From contig JAJDEA010000094.1 of assembly GCA_029260035.1 (NCBI GenBank), forward strand, positions 1 through 61,633: a stretch of DNA of 61,633 nucleotides, in the 5' to 3' direction. Of this stretch, positions 48,801-56,386 are shown one piece after another (position 1 is the stretch's first letter; each line of letters opens with the position of its first letter). The translations under genes were made by a program, and so were the position numbers. Source of the DNA: Phycisphaerae bacterium (GTDB taxonomy: Bacteria > Planctomycetota > Phycisphaerae > UBA1845). The notes under the pieces are model-generated. The model was given only the letters and a program-made list of their open reading frames with translations, did no database searches and was not told the origin of the DNA.

Positions 48801-50272
48801 CTTCCGAAGTCATATTCTTAGACTATCCAAATGGGAAATCAGAAACTAGATATTTTCTAAACAGAGAAAGCCAAAAATACGCGTTGCACTTCATAAGCGA
48901 GAAACCACGTATGGTTTCCGGAAAACAGATTGCAGTGGAAGGTCAAATATTTGGCAGTGACATACTAGTAGATGTTCTCGATATTGCTGATGATAATTCA
49001 CGAATCGGAGTGAATCCAAATCTTGGCGAGCAGAGAACAGTTGTCATCCTTGTCAATGCACAAGACAATCCCCTTGAGCCAATTACTTTGCAGCAGGCAT
49101 CAGACAAGGTCTTCGACAGCACAGACTTTAGTTCAGTAACAAGCTATATTGAAACGGTTTCGTACAACAAGGCCTTTCTAACAGGAGATGTTTTTGGATG
49201 GTACACTCTATCACAAACGGAAACACAGTTGTGCGATATTTCCAATAACTTCATACAAATAAGGGATGCAGCAATTGTGGCAGCAGATCCAGATGTTTTC
49301 TTTCCAAATTATTCAAGAATAATAATTGCATATCCAAATCCAACTTTTCCACCAGGATGCCTACCATATGCTTTAGCTTCGGTAGGCCAAATTCCTCTTA
49401 CAACCCAGGATGGGCAGGTAACGGCTTCAACAATAGTAATGAATGGAGCGAGCTTTATGGAATTCATCGTGCCCCATGAATTTGGCCACAATTTTGGAAC
49501 GTTCCACGCAAACGGATGGGAATGCAATAGTTCCACTACTATAGGTGCAGGATGTTCCTCCTTAGAAGCATTTGATCTTTTTGATGTCATGGGGCAATTC
49601 TTCGATAAAAAAGGTCATTTCAATTCATTCCACATGGAAACTATTGGGTGGTTTGATCCTGAAAATATTCTAAATACAAATGATTGGGGTATATATCAAA
49701 TCGAGCCAATTGAAACTCCAGGAAGTGGAATCAAGCATCTCAAACTACAAGGAGCAAATTGGAATTATTCCATTGAGTATCGAAGGAATCTCGGTTACGA
49801 CACAATCAATTTTGATTTTTTTGCAATCCCCGATCTATTTGATGGTACCATGATTCATACCGATTTGTTTGTGGGCATAGAAGGAGGAGATACCCAACTC
49901 TTGGATAACCAACCTGTTGATTCACAGCCGCTAGATTGGGATGAAACAGTACTAAAAGTAGGTCAAACATTTCAAGATCCAGAAAGCAATGTTTCTATAA
50001 CGACCTTGAGTGTTAATGCTAACTTCCTAGAAGTGGAAATAGGTGATTGTTCTTTACCACCTTTGGAATGGGGTCAGCCAGATTGTCAACCAAACGGCAT
50101 TGCTGACAGCTGCGATATTAGAAATAGTACAAGTTTCGATAACAATAGTAATGACATTCCCGATGAGTGTGAGGTAGGAGTCGCAATTCCAACTACATCT
50201 CAATGGGGAATTCTCATTATGACTCAGCTAGTTCTTATTTTAGGAACTATTATTATGAGAGGTCGTTCTTAA
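45881..50272 (+). CDS. Three-module secreted polyprotein with internal IPTL anchors; metzincin protease at the C-terminus
   Basis: A 1463-residue exported protein. Module A (1-441): signal peptide, beta-helix-like part, two calcium loops (DHDGDGVV, DSNGDGAID), then IPTIGEWG, a membrane helix and RSKR. Module B (442-884) repeats A, beginning with its own signal-like segment ending AYA (470) and ending in a second IPTIGEWG/TM/RSKR (857-884). Module C (885-1463) again starts with a signal-like segment ending AYA (913). It carries a metzincin site HEFGHNFGTFH (1199-1209) with Met-turn DVMG, and ends in IPTTSQWG/TM/RGRS. Three sorting signals in one protein suggest processing into separate anchored products. 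Confidence 0.85.
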   Translation: MFVFSTRKVCFQILLLAAGVSISNAQAPDPVTECAKPDVICIAPTGGEDCWMHEVQNAWDIGQDAYLTDGNLNTEDRYDVAGNCPGFGNKILTTSQDGHRIYGEGMWNTTIEGDSSGTSQLVQIRHKNIELEDFTLTHTFQPIRLIGDGYDNVVLRRLRMKDNAGNESLFFQSSQLIGNLGPNILVVASIFDGTKVAIHFESFNEAQDVTADTKYPMALNCLFTNVRDPNAVDGGIVLDGPQVWGTSTYLHEFDGCIMTNSDGSFTLDDIIGMGGGGNALASAVDNPYIPKNTIEWNLDSGFTLANPPNGGEPIGVNNREVAPMLTPIFFRPLPGSPAINPDGTWIGPCPPYGDHDGDGVVTSVDEFEFSNWLNQPPPSIPKRVLSAFDSNGDGAIDSLDETVFEQALNGVPVIPTIGEWGLFSLALGLVGAGTIILRSKRSDLPRRFVTPGTWYCILFVTPFLAQCAYAVPDPAVECAKPNVTCIAPSGGNNCWLYDAQDAWDIGQEVFLTDGDLNTEEHYDLANFCSTEPPRIVFLTSKHDGHKLYGESMWSTTIEGDSSNPFMQASHQNLTIEDLAIIHTFQPIRVKNNYNNSSLRRVRMEDNAGFEHLFFQKSDLVGNTSANILFYDSIIKGGQLAMHFDDKGEPETVNSNTMYAGAENTLFHGITAADGVGLIVDAPHDRTNDVFLSYFNNCIMQNSDNNWTIQHLLNLGGGGSGNRHSSINIDNFIPKNMIEWNTTSGYTLVNPPNDLPPIGINNREVDPKLSPKYFRPLPGSPAINPDGTWIGPCPPYGDYNGDGVVTTVDEIEFNNWLNQPPPSIPTKILSVFDSNDDGAVDSLDEIVFEQALNGIPVIPTIGEWGLVLLIFGLVGAGTIILRSKRNDLPGRSSTSRSRHCILLATPFLTQFAYAGSDVETLENNNQHVETSFLSLPSPEFLNKNIDEIIAGNIKAEQRLVSEIRDQGSNVQESGTSEVIFLDYPNGKSETRYFLNRESQKYALHFISEKPRMVSGKQIAVEGQIFGSDILVDVLDIADDNSRIGVNPNLGEQRTVVILVNAQDNPLEPITLQQASDKVFDSTDFSSVTSYIETVSYNKAFLTGDVFGWYTLSQTETQLCDISNNFIQIRDAAIVAADPDVFFPNYSRIIIAYPNPTFPPGCLPYALASVGQIPLTTQDGQVTASTIVMNGASFMEFIVPHEFGHNFGTFHANGWECNSSTTIGAGCSSLEAFDLFDVMGQFFDKKGHFNSFHMETIGWFDPENILNTNDWGIYQIEPIETPGSGIKHLKLQGANWNYSIEYRRNLGYDTINFDFFAIPDLFDGTMIHTDLFVGIEGGDTQLLDNQPVDSQPLDWDETVLKVGQTFQDPESNVSITTLSVNANFLEVEIGDCSLPPLEWGQPDCQPNGIADSCDIRNSTSFDNNSNDIPDECEVGVAIPTTSQWGILIMTQLVLILGTIIMRGRS
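46865..47210 (+). repeat. Direct repeat, unit A (3' part of module A)
   Basis: Close DNA match to 48194-48539, offset 1329 bp (443 codons), covering the calcium loops, IPTIGEWG motif and membrane anchor. The upstream halves of the modules are more diverged, which suggests either selection or gene conversion at the 3' part. Confidence 0.8.
48194..48539 (+). repeat. Direct repeat, unit B (3' part of module B)
   Basis: Partner of 46865-47210 at an exact in-frame offset of 1329 bp. Most differences are synonymous or conservative. Confidence 0.8.
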
Positions 50273-50340
50273 GGTGATTGAACATCTTCTTCATTTCCGA
50301 TTCGGATTCACACAGGATTACTCAAGAAAGAAACAAAAGG

Positions 50341-50348
50341 TTTATAAA
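50341..50348 (+). promoter_or_regulatory. Archaeal-type TATA box upstream of the antitoxin gene
   Basis: TTTATAAA is centred about 29 bp before the ATG at 50374, which has no Shine-Dalgarno. That spacing is what archaeal leaderless genes show. A TATAGT immediately before the ATG could be a bacterial -10 only for a transcript starting inside the gene. Confidence 0.45.
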
Positions 50349-50373
50349 CTATAACCATTACAGTAGCTATAGT

Positions 50374-50580
50374 ATGACAACAATTCAGGTAAGCCAAAAA
50401 ACAAAAGAACGCCTCAGATCATTTGGAACCAAGGGAGATACTTACGAAGACGTGATCAACCACATCTACTCGATTGCAGTAAAGACGCAGCTCCGGGAAT
50501 TCCTTATGTCTTCTGATGACACAATTACTCTCGAAGAGGCACGGCGAAGACACAAACAAAGATGGTCGAAGTCGAAATAG
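50374..50580 (+). CDS. Antitoxin-like protein (archaeal VapB/DUF7557 style)
   Basis: A 68-residue protein. TTIQVSQKTKERLRSFGTKGDTYEDVINHIY is the pattern of small archaeal antitoxin-like DNA-binding proteins, with an acidic/basic helical tail (EEARRRHKQRWSKSK). No Shine-Dalgarno precedes the ATG; the frame is open upstream to 50278 but that part is not conserved-looking. It overlaps the toxin gene by 19 bases. Confidence 0.7.
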   Translation: MTTIQVSQKTKERLRSFGTKGDTYEDVINHIYSIAVKTQLREFLMSSDDTITLEEARRRHKQRWSKSK

Positions 50581-50903
50581 TCAATAGCCTTTTTGAAGAA
50601 ATCGAATCAACGTTCAAACGTGAAGCTTCAACAGTATTCGACCTTATCGAGTCACTTAAGGATAATCCTGGCAAGGGAAAACCATTAGGTGTGGTTGGCG
50701 GAATCGTCATCAAGGAAATTCGCTTCCGGTCGTTTAGGCTATATTTCATCACCGATAGCTTCAAGTTGAAATTTCTCGATGAGAGAACTTTGTCAAACCT
50801 CTTGATTCGATTTGTCCGAATGTCAAGCAAGAAACATCAGCAAAAGACAATCGATGAGATTAAGACGATTCTTAGAAATATAGGAACAGGTGGATTTTCG
50901 TAA
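50562..50903 (+). CDS. RelE/ParE-like toxin (archaeal style)
   Basis: A 113-residue protein. The core KGKPLGVVGGIVIKEIRFRSFRLYFITDSFKLKFL is a RelE-type beta-sheet with an Arg-rich strand, followed by an unusual helical tail (MSSKKHQQKTIDEIKTILRNIG). I recall near-identical tails in toxin proteins of DPANN archaea such as Woesearchaeota, but have not searched. The 19-bp overlap with the antitoxin gene is typical for type II pairs. Confidence 0.7.
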   Translation: MVEVEIVNSLFEEIESTFKREASTVFDLIESLKDNPGKGKPLGVVGGIVIKEIRFRSFRLYFITDSFKLKFLDERTLSNLLIRFVRMSSKKHQQKTIDEIKTILRNIGTGGFS

Positions 50904-50960
50904 GTGTCAATTGCGAGTCTTTGAATTAGATTTCAACTTTCGACACGAGAGACTACATCC

Positions 50961-51365
50961 TCAGATTCCAATCAGCTTTTCCATTGCTTCAAGTTCTTGT
51001 TTCTTCTTGTTATAGTTCTTGAATGCTTCTTTGACTTTTGTTACTTCTTTTTTGGGTTTTTGAGCTAGCAATTCTTGAATTCGATTTTCCAAACGAAGCA
51101 ATGTTGTGGTTTTGGTTCTACCGTCAATCTTATCAAGAAAATCAGTTGAAACTACAGTCTTCTTGGGAGCGACTTTCTTTCTTACGCCTTTCCCCATATT
51201 GAGATCGTATTTATTTCCATCTCTCAGTTCTAAACGATGCTGCAATTCCCTCTTGTTCAACTTGTGCTCAGCTACAAGTTGACTTGCCTGTTTCTTCTTT
51301 CCGTCAATTGATGCGTTTATAGCTAGCATCATAGGCTTACTTGGTCTTCCGATTTTCTTCGTCAT
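50961..51365 (-). CDS. Basic DNA-binding-like protein of unknown family
   Basis: A 134-residue, very Lys-rich protein. The start MTKKIGRPSKPMML has the GRP core of an AT-hook. KKKQASQLVAEHKLNKRELQHRLELRDG reads as a possible HTH. The C-terminal half is a coiled coil (LLRLENRIQELLAQKPKKEVTKVKEAFKNY). AAAGGGAG precedes the ATG at 51365. It may organise or regulate the island. It converges on the toxin gene. Confidence 0.6.
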   Translation of the reverse strand: MTKKIGRPSKPMMLAINASIDGKKKQASQLVAEHKLNKRELQHRLELRDGNKYDLNMGKGVRKKVAPKKTVVSTDFLDKIDGRTKTTTLLRLENRIQELLAQKPKKEVTKVKEAFKNYNKKKQELEAMEKLIGI

Positions 51366-51404
51366 ATTTCTCCCTTTCAAAACTGTTCAACATAAACTTG
51401 GAGC

Positions 51405-51432
51405 AAGTTACAGTACGTGTAATGTTTGTCAA
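51405..51432 (-). promoter_or_regulatory. Bacterial-type promoter of the basic protein gene
   Basis: On the minus strand TTGACA (51427-51432) and TAACTT (51405-51410) are separated by 16 bp. This contrasts with the archaeal-like elements on either side. Confidence 0.5.
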
Positions 51433-51604
51433 CCTGTTTTTTTGCATTTTCCTTTTGGCTGTTCATGCAGATGAGCGTGCATTCAAAGAGGTTTATTTTC
51501 TTAACAACAAACAAATGTTCAGTGAGCCTGTTCAGTTGAATTGATGTAGTAATGCATCTCTCCATCCTTGTTATTCGAGAATTTCAATAGCCTCCCAAGC
51601 ACAA

Positions 51605-51620
51605 CCGAAAGCCTTAAATA
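51605..51620 (+). promoter_or_regulatory. Archaeal-type BRE plus TATA box
   Basis: CCGAAAG followed directly by CTTAAATA has the form of an archaeal BRE/TATA pair. The expected start of transcription would fall about 25 bp on, leaving a short leader with the AAGGAGG ribosome-binding site before the ATG at 51671. Confidence 0.45.
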
Positions 51621-51670
51621 CCTCCTTGTTATTAGTAATAGTAGTAATTCACTACTCCAAGGAGGCAAAA

Positions 51671-52297
51671 ATGAAACAAATTTATCAATCTCAAGATTGG
51701 AAGTCACTCGGCCATTTGACGAGAGCACAATTAGTTCCAGTTATTGAGGGTCTTAAACCAACTACAATCGTTCCAGGAAATTGGACGACATTTCCTAGAG
51801 TTATTGAAGAATCAGGTCTTGATTATGAGCCAATGAATGATGAAACACAGATACACAATCCTGGATTTGTTGTCGGAAAAACAGAAGCTCTTGAGAAACC
51901 TTATGGAAAAACCTTGACGCTTCCAGCTAGTGCAACGTTTGCAGATAATGACCGTATTACTGGAGAAATGTTAGGCTACCCTAAATGCTGCATTGATGAG
52001 TTTATCCAAAAGACGGCTCCACCTTATATCCAAGTGCCGCAATTGCAGGAAGATGTCTTGACGCGTGAAGAGTTTACGAAAAACTGGCAAGAGGTAAGAA
52101 GAACATTTCCTGAAGTATTTGACTACTTGCCACCTGGATACACTCCATGCAGTGCGGACTGTGAAGAAACAAGAGAACTTGCCTCAAGCTGGCAAAAAGC
52201 AATTATGGAAAATGATCCAGAAGCGGGCAATGTCTTAGCAAGATACAATCGAATCGGTACGACTGCCCCAATGGATTTATCAGCAAGACTAGATTAG
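51671..52297 (+). CDS. DUF483-like protein
   Basis: A 208-residue soluble protein. The segment GEMLGYPKCCIDEFIQ is the hallmark of DUF483-type proteins, which have a conserved GxP-x-C-C motif and occur mostly in archaea. A second cysteine cluster (YTPCSADCEETRELASSW) lies near the C-terminus, so a metal site is possible. The biochemical role is unknown to me. AAGGAGG lies at good distance from the ATG. The last four bases overlap the end of the convergent zinc-finger gene. Confidence 0.7.
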   Translation: MKQIYQSQDWKSLGHLTRAQLVPVIEGLKPTTIVPGNWTTFPRVIEESGLDYEPMNDETQIHNPGFVVGKTEALEKPYGKTLTLPASATFADNDRITGEMLGYPKCCIDEFIQKTAPPYIQVPQLQEDVLTREEFTKNWQEVRRTFPEVFDYLPPGYTPCSADCEETRELASSWQKAIMENDPEAGNVLARYNRIGTTAPMDLSARLD

Positions 52298-52662
52298 ATC
52301 AGACCCGTGCGTTGCTTGCCATTTGGATTGCATGATATGCACCCATTTTCACTTCGTATTGTTCCCGTATCTCGACACATCAGGCACTTCGCAAGAATAG
52401 ATCTAGAAGGAGGGACTAGAGGACGATTTATACCCGCAGAACAAGAACATCGGCTCTCTCTTGAAATGAACCCAAATCCGTTGCAGTTCATACAACGAGC
52501 CAACCCACTACCACCACAAGCCCCACACTTACTACCTCCGATTGTTGGTTCTAATGTATTTGAAAACCCGCTGATGCTGTTACCTGACAATGGCTGGGAG
52601 CCAATCGAAAAATTGCCGGTGCCACGACAAAGACTGCACGAGACGAAACCTGGTCGATTCAT
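52294..52662 (-). CDS. Stand-alone DnaJ-type zinc-ribbon protein
   Basis: A 122-residue protein built from CxxCxGxG-like units: CSLCRGTGNF, CGACGGSGLARCMNCNGFGF, CSC, CLMCRDTGTI and CISCNPNG. These match the cysteine-rich region of DnaJ, but there is no J domain or peptide-binding domain. It probably binds two zinc ions and a protein partner. GGAGG lies before the ATG at 52662. It converges tail to tail with the DUF483-like gene, overlapping by four bases. Confidence 0.7.
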   Translation of the reverse strand: MNRPGFVSCSLCRGTGNFSIGSQPLSGNSISGFSNTLEPTIGGSKCGACGGSGLARCMNCNGFGFISRESRCSCSAGINRPLVPPSRSILAKCLMCRDTGTIRSENGCISCNPNGKQRTGLI

Positions 52663-52854
52663 CGCACATCCTCCATACGAGTGTCTATTTCTATGATCTA
52701 TTCTACAACAGGATTACCACTTTGACAATTGGGAATTGTCTCAAGTATTCCGGCATCTTTAATTACCATAGACTTGAAATTGTACGAATTCACAATCATG
52801 CACCAAGATGTCGCGAAGCAATCAAGATACATCTTTGGCCGACTGAGTAGCACA

Positions 52855-53727
52855 TCATTCACCAACTTCTTTAACACTACTTACAGCTTTGGGATGCTCG
52901 ATCGACAAAACAGATACATCGTCGCGTGAAATAGCTATCGTTCGTACTCGGTTGACGTCAGAATCGATTACGACGAAATACGCCTGAGAATCCACAAATG
53001 CCAACTTGGTTGTTTTTCCTATTAGTTCGGGAAATCGCCCTTTTTCTTTCATGGTCAAAGTAACGGTTGGCCATGTAGAAGAAGATTTATCTGCCAATAA
53101 CATGGCAGCTTGTTCTTTTCCATTAGTTTGAAATGAAAAACCATAACATCCCAATGCAAACACGATGGTCAAGGCTACTTGAAATGCCCAGCTAGCACTG
53201 ATATTATTCAATTGGACTGCGTAGACGCCAATCGCAAATGCTCCCCAGCCGCAACACATTAAGACAGTGCCTCCGCTCCCGCCAGATACGGCGATGAACA
53301 TTCCGACTACCGCAGGTACTGGTAGAAAGTGATAGAGTCTCTGTAAAATAGTTGGCAGGCCCGCCCTAGCACAGGCGTATCCTGCGACGACCGCGGCAAT
53401 AAACAATGTCGCAAAAGTCATTGCCGGTAGTGGAAAATAATCGAACCCTTGGGAGAACGGGATTACCGAGTGTGGTATGCCAATCGACCCGAATAGTCCC
53501 CCAGCGTACGACCATGCACCATAAAAGGCGAGAAATGAAAAGGTTGCGGCTAGGCCACCACCTACCGCCAGTTGGGAGACAAACGCCTCGAATGGAATCG
53601 GAATGCGAGACAGAGCGTCTCCAGGATCAGAGTCAGCTCGACCCTGAATTTCTGATTCACGCACTTCTTGTTCTTCCGCTGCATCTCCAATTGTGTCTTG
53701 CATATCCTTCGGTTCTTGCTCGCTCAT
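52855..53727 (-). CDS. Hypothetical multi-pass membrane protein
   Basis: A 290-residue protein. An acidic, unstructured N-terminus of about 45 residues precedes six or so hydrophobic segments (SQLAVGGGLAATFSFLAFYGAW, LPAMTFATLFIAAVVAGYACA, AVVGMFIAVSGGSGGTVLM, WAFQVALTIVFALGCYGF). The C-terminal 90 residues form a soluble domain (TTKLAFVDSQAYFVVIDSDVNRVRTIAISRDDV). No family was recognised. Its ATG overlaps the stop of a 62-codon upstream frame. Confidence 0.7.
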   Translation of the reverse strand: MSEQEPKDMQDTIGDAAEEQEVRESEIQGRADSDPGDALSRIPIPFEAFVSQLAVGGGLAATFSFLAFYGAWSYAGGLFGSIGIPHSVIPFSQGFDYFPLPAMTFATLFIAAVVAGYACARAGLPTILQRLYHFLPVPAVVGMFIAVSGGSGGTVLMCCGWGAFAIGVYAVQLNNISASWAFQVALTIVFALGCYGFSFQTNGKEQAAMLLADKSSSTWPTVTLTMKEKGRFPELIGKTTKLAFVDSQAYFVVIDSDVNRVRTIAISRDDVSVLSIEHPKAVSSVKEVGE

Positions 53728-53912
53728 TGTGACTTTTCCAATTCAATGCTTTTTAGCTCTGGAAACTCCATTCTAATAAGTCCGTCAAACTCATTCCGAA
53801 GAGGAATTAGACATCCAATGTCGCAATCCTGAATCGATACAAAGTCGATAGTCTTTCTTCCATCGATTTGTGGAATTGCTTTCTTTTTACCTTGAACATG
53901 TTGACTTGTCAC
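53724..53912 (-). CDS. Small hypothetical protein coupled to the membrane protein
   Basis: A 62-residue soluble product from a GTG at 53912; the frame stays open further upstream (GAVIDPDAGD) but has no ATG. It ends with DFVSIQDCDIGCLIPLRNEFDGLIRMEFPEL. No family was recognised. The call rests on the four-base overlap with the membrane-protein start. Confidence 0.45.
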   Translation of the reverse strand: MTSQHVQGKKKAIPQIDGRKTIDFVSIQDCDIGCLIPLRNEFDGLIRMEFPELKSIELEKSQ

Positions 53913-54051
53913 CAGGTCGCCCGCGTCCGGATCAATTACAGCCCCCGTCTTTATGGACGATTCGCACTTGCTCTCATTGCACGACTGCTGGTATCATGCC
54001 TGCCCTCAATTCAATTCCGAAACGTCTTGCATTTTGGAAGGAGCTAGAATC

Positions 54052-54732
54052 ATGTCACGAAATGTATCAATCTATCTTGCTTTGGGCATTTTGGTTGTTG
54101 GGCAGACAGTATACGGTCAGCTAAGAATCACCGAGGTCATGTATGACAGTACCCATACTCCGGTCTCGGTGGACCACAATTACTGGTGGGAACTGACCAA
54201 TTGCGGGCAGACTTCTGTCAATCTCCAAGGATATTCCTGGGATGATAATAGTGGAATTGCCGGAGTCTTTCTGTTCCCGAATCTCGTCATTGAACCAGGC
54301 GAGTCGATCGTAATAGTAGAGCGTGTCAATCAGGGTACTGCTGTACAGGATTTTCGCAATTGCTGGGGAACTGAGGTTGACAATGTCACAATTCTCTCGC
54401 AAACCGATTTCGTAGGAGCACCACCGTTCCCTGGATTTGGGCTAGGTGGAGACCTTTTTCTATTTGATAATGCAGATCAACAAATAGATATGGTTACCGC
54501 CTTTCCTACTCCGGTGCAAGGATTCACGATTGAATGCCCTTGTGGAAATCCCTGCAGAGTTAGCGTTGATGGTGAAAACGGAGCATATCAGGCATCATGT
54601 GGTGACGTTGGTTCGCCGGGTCGCATTTCCAATCCAATACCGACAGTTTCGGCATGGGGTTTGGCGGCTATGTTCATACTCATTATTACAGGAGGTACAC
54701 TAGTTTTTCGACGTCGAACGCCGTCAATGTAA
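54052..54732 (+). CDS. Secreted lamin-tail-domain protein with IPTL sorting signal
   Basis: A 226-residue exported protein. The signal peptide is MSRNVSIYLALGILVVGQTVYG. The body is an LTD-type beta-sandwich: LRITEVMYDS, WWELTNCGQTSVNLQGYSW, then LVIEPGESIVIVERV and GDLFLFDNADQQIDMV. The C-terminus is IPTVSAWGLAAMFILIITGG then a basic end RRR, an IPTL-CTERM signal like those in the 1463-residue protein. GGAAGGAG precedes the ATG at 54052. It is probably anchored or released at the cell surface by the same sorting machinery. Confidence 0.85.
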   Translation: MSRNVSIYLALGILVVGQTVYGQLRITEVMYDSTHTPVSVDHNYWWELTNCGQTSVNLQGYSWDDNSGIAGVFLFPNLVIEPGESIVIVERVNQGTAVQDFRNCWGTEVDNVTILSQTDFVGAPPFPGFGLGGDLFLFDNADQQIDMVTAFPTPVQGFTIECPCGNPCRVSVDGENGAYQASCGDVGSPGRISNPIPTVSAWGLAAMFILIITGGTLVFRRRTPSM

Positions 54733-54852
54733 TCTACTTGTCAAATCATTTATGTTGCTGCCCTGATAGACTGAGACGTTTATCGAAGTGTAGCCAGTAC
54801 CGCCACAAAAAATACATAAGATGTGACGTAGTCAATTCCTTTCAGATCATCT

Positions 54853-55053
54853 TTACCATGTTCGATAAAGTGCAACAAGAGACACGGCAAGAGACACAAT
54901 AGCTACTACAATCGCATTTCTAGCCGCTTTTGTCGATTGCTCTCCGATGCGTCTTTTCATTTCCACAATCGCTCCCTGACCACGTAGCCCGAGCTGAGCT
55001 TCGCTAATAAGCTGATCTTCACTCATGTTCTTGATGTCATTGGTAGTTGCCAT
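54853..55053 (-). CDS. Small single-pass membrane protein
   Basis: A 66-residue protein. A soluble N-terminus (NMSEDQLISEAQLGLRGQGAIVEMKRRIGEQSTKAA) is followed by one C-terminal membrane helix (AIVVAIVSLAVSLVALYRTW). The pattern recurs in small bacterial membrane proteins of unknown function that carry a GQGA-E-M-R-R motif. The start at 55053 is preferred to an upstream ATG with no conserved look. Confidence 0.6.
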   Translation of the reverse strand: MATTNDIKNMSEDQLISEAQLGLRGQGAIVEMKRRIGEQSTKAARNAIVVAIVSLAVSLVALYRTW

Positions 55054-55309
55054 GTCTTCAACATTTCTTCCTGTAGAAACAAATAAACAATATCGCAATG
55101 CAAATGCCTAGATATACTAATCATTCTTGGGAACACGTGAAAGCCACGCAAATTCTCAACCAAGAGACCAGATTTAGGCAGAACATGTCATATTTGCAGT
55201 CTAAACGGGCAGATGAAATCTTCAATCATGCAATTGACTCGCTCTTAGCGGCATTTTTTTCAATAAATCATTGAATTGAGGCGGAACACGTCGAACTCTT
55301 TACACAATT

Positions 55310-55696
55310 TTAGTTTCTTCTGTTATGTTCCATAATTCTTTTCGAGCTACTGTCAAAATCTGCATCTTCCACGCTACCATCTGAGCGTATCATGATAGAC
55401 GAGAGTTTTACTTCAATTCCATTTGCCCGTGCAAATTCTAGGGCTGCACCTCTTTTCTGCACCAAACAGCTAAAACTTCGACAATAGAAGGACGGAGCTT
55501 TTGCTAGGCTCCGCTTTGTTCTTCTGTTCTGCACATATACTTGTACATCATACTGGAAGTAATCTTCAAAATGCTCTCTTTCGACATGTGACATTTTGAC
55601 TCGATTCCATCCTTTGTCTTGTGCCTGTTCGAGGACATCAAATCCATTCCATGGTATTTTGGTCAACCTATACAGCCAAGTCGTATTGCTTTCCAT
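55310..55696 (-). CDS. Hypothetical protein
   Basis: A 128-residue soluble product (LTKIPWNGFDVLEQAQDKGWNRVKMSHVEREHFEDYFQYDVQVYV, then Arg-rich central part). Nothing was recognised, and no clear Shine-Dalgarno precedes the ATG. It follows the membrane-protein gene at 55721 by 24 bp on the same strand. Confidence 0.45.
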   Translation of the reverse strand: MESNTTWLYRLTKIPWNGFDVLEQAQDKGWNRVKMSHVEREHFEDYFQYDVQVYVQNRRTKRSLAKAPSFYCRSFSCLVQKRGAALEFARANGIEVKLSSIMIRSDGSVEDADFDSSSKRIMEHNRRN

Positions 55697-55720
55697 AGTC
55701 GTATTAAGGCACAGAAAAGC

Positions 55721-56275
55721 TTAAGAAGCTTGCGGCATGAGAGACGTGAGTAATCTTAATCCCCAATAAATAGCAAAAATGCCGTACAATGTGTCGAATG
55801 CTCTGCTATGAGTGAAATACGCCGCAGGTCCCTTCTCTACCTTTAGATTCAACCATGATATTTGAAACGAATCATTATCTGGCTTCTTCAGCCCGAATGC
55901 ATCCGAATAAGCTTGGTAGGGTTTTGTCTTGTATAGACGACTAAAGAGACCCTCATACCAACTCTTGCCGTCAATTCTCCAGTAGTTTCTTTCAATGTCC
56001 ATACAGCGATGAGCCAAATTCCAATACAATGAACGACATCGAAATTCGAGCGTCCAAACACATATACTAACGACCAGTGCAAGAAAATTGATAGCAATAG
56101 CAGAAGTCTCCACTTTACCTTCTGTTGAGTTCTTCAAGAGAATTCCCATTGCTGCAATAAAGAACCCTGCAATTGTAAATCGTGTTTTGACCATATCATT
56201 GTGATATGTTGCTGCCAACATATACTCTAAGCGTACATCTTCTGCTTCAGGATGCGGATAAGAACTACAAACCAT
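55721..56275 (-). CDS. Two-to-three-pass membrane protein near the HerA operon
   Basis: A 184-residue protein. HPEAEDVRLEYMLAATYHNDMVKTRFTIAGFFIAAMGILL has the helix-TM layout of SLATT- or RipA-like effector membrane proteins. A second membrane helix follows (SAIAINFLALVVSICVWTLEF), then a cytoplasmic domain and a final hydrophobic helix (DTLYGIFAIYWGLRLLTSL). GGAGG lies before the ATG at 56275. It follows the HerA gene by about 110 bp on the same strand and could be a membrane effector, which is speculative. Confidence 0.65.
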   Translation of the reverse strand: MVCSSYPHPEAEDVRLEYMLAATYHNDMVKTRFTIAGFFIAAMGILLKNSTEGKVETSAIAINFLALVVSICVWTLEFRCRSLYWNLAHRCMDIERNYWRIDGKSWYEGLFSRLYKTKPYQAYSDAFGLKKPDNDSFQISWLNLKVEKGPAAYFTHSRAFDTLYGIFAIYWGLRLLTSLMPQAS

Positions 56276-56386
56276 CGCTTGCCTCCTTTGATTTGAAATC
56301 ACATTATCATAGCAGCGTCTGCCAATATCAATACTCAACAATTCAATTTCCAAGCCCTCAGTTAGCATCGACACTATGGAAATCTT

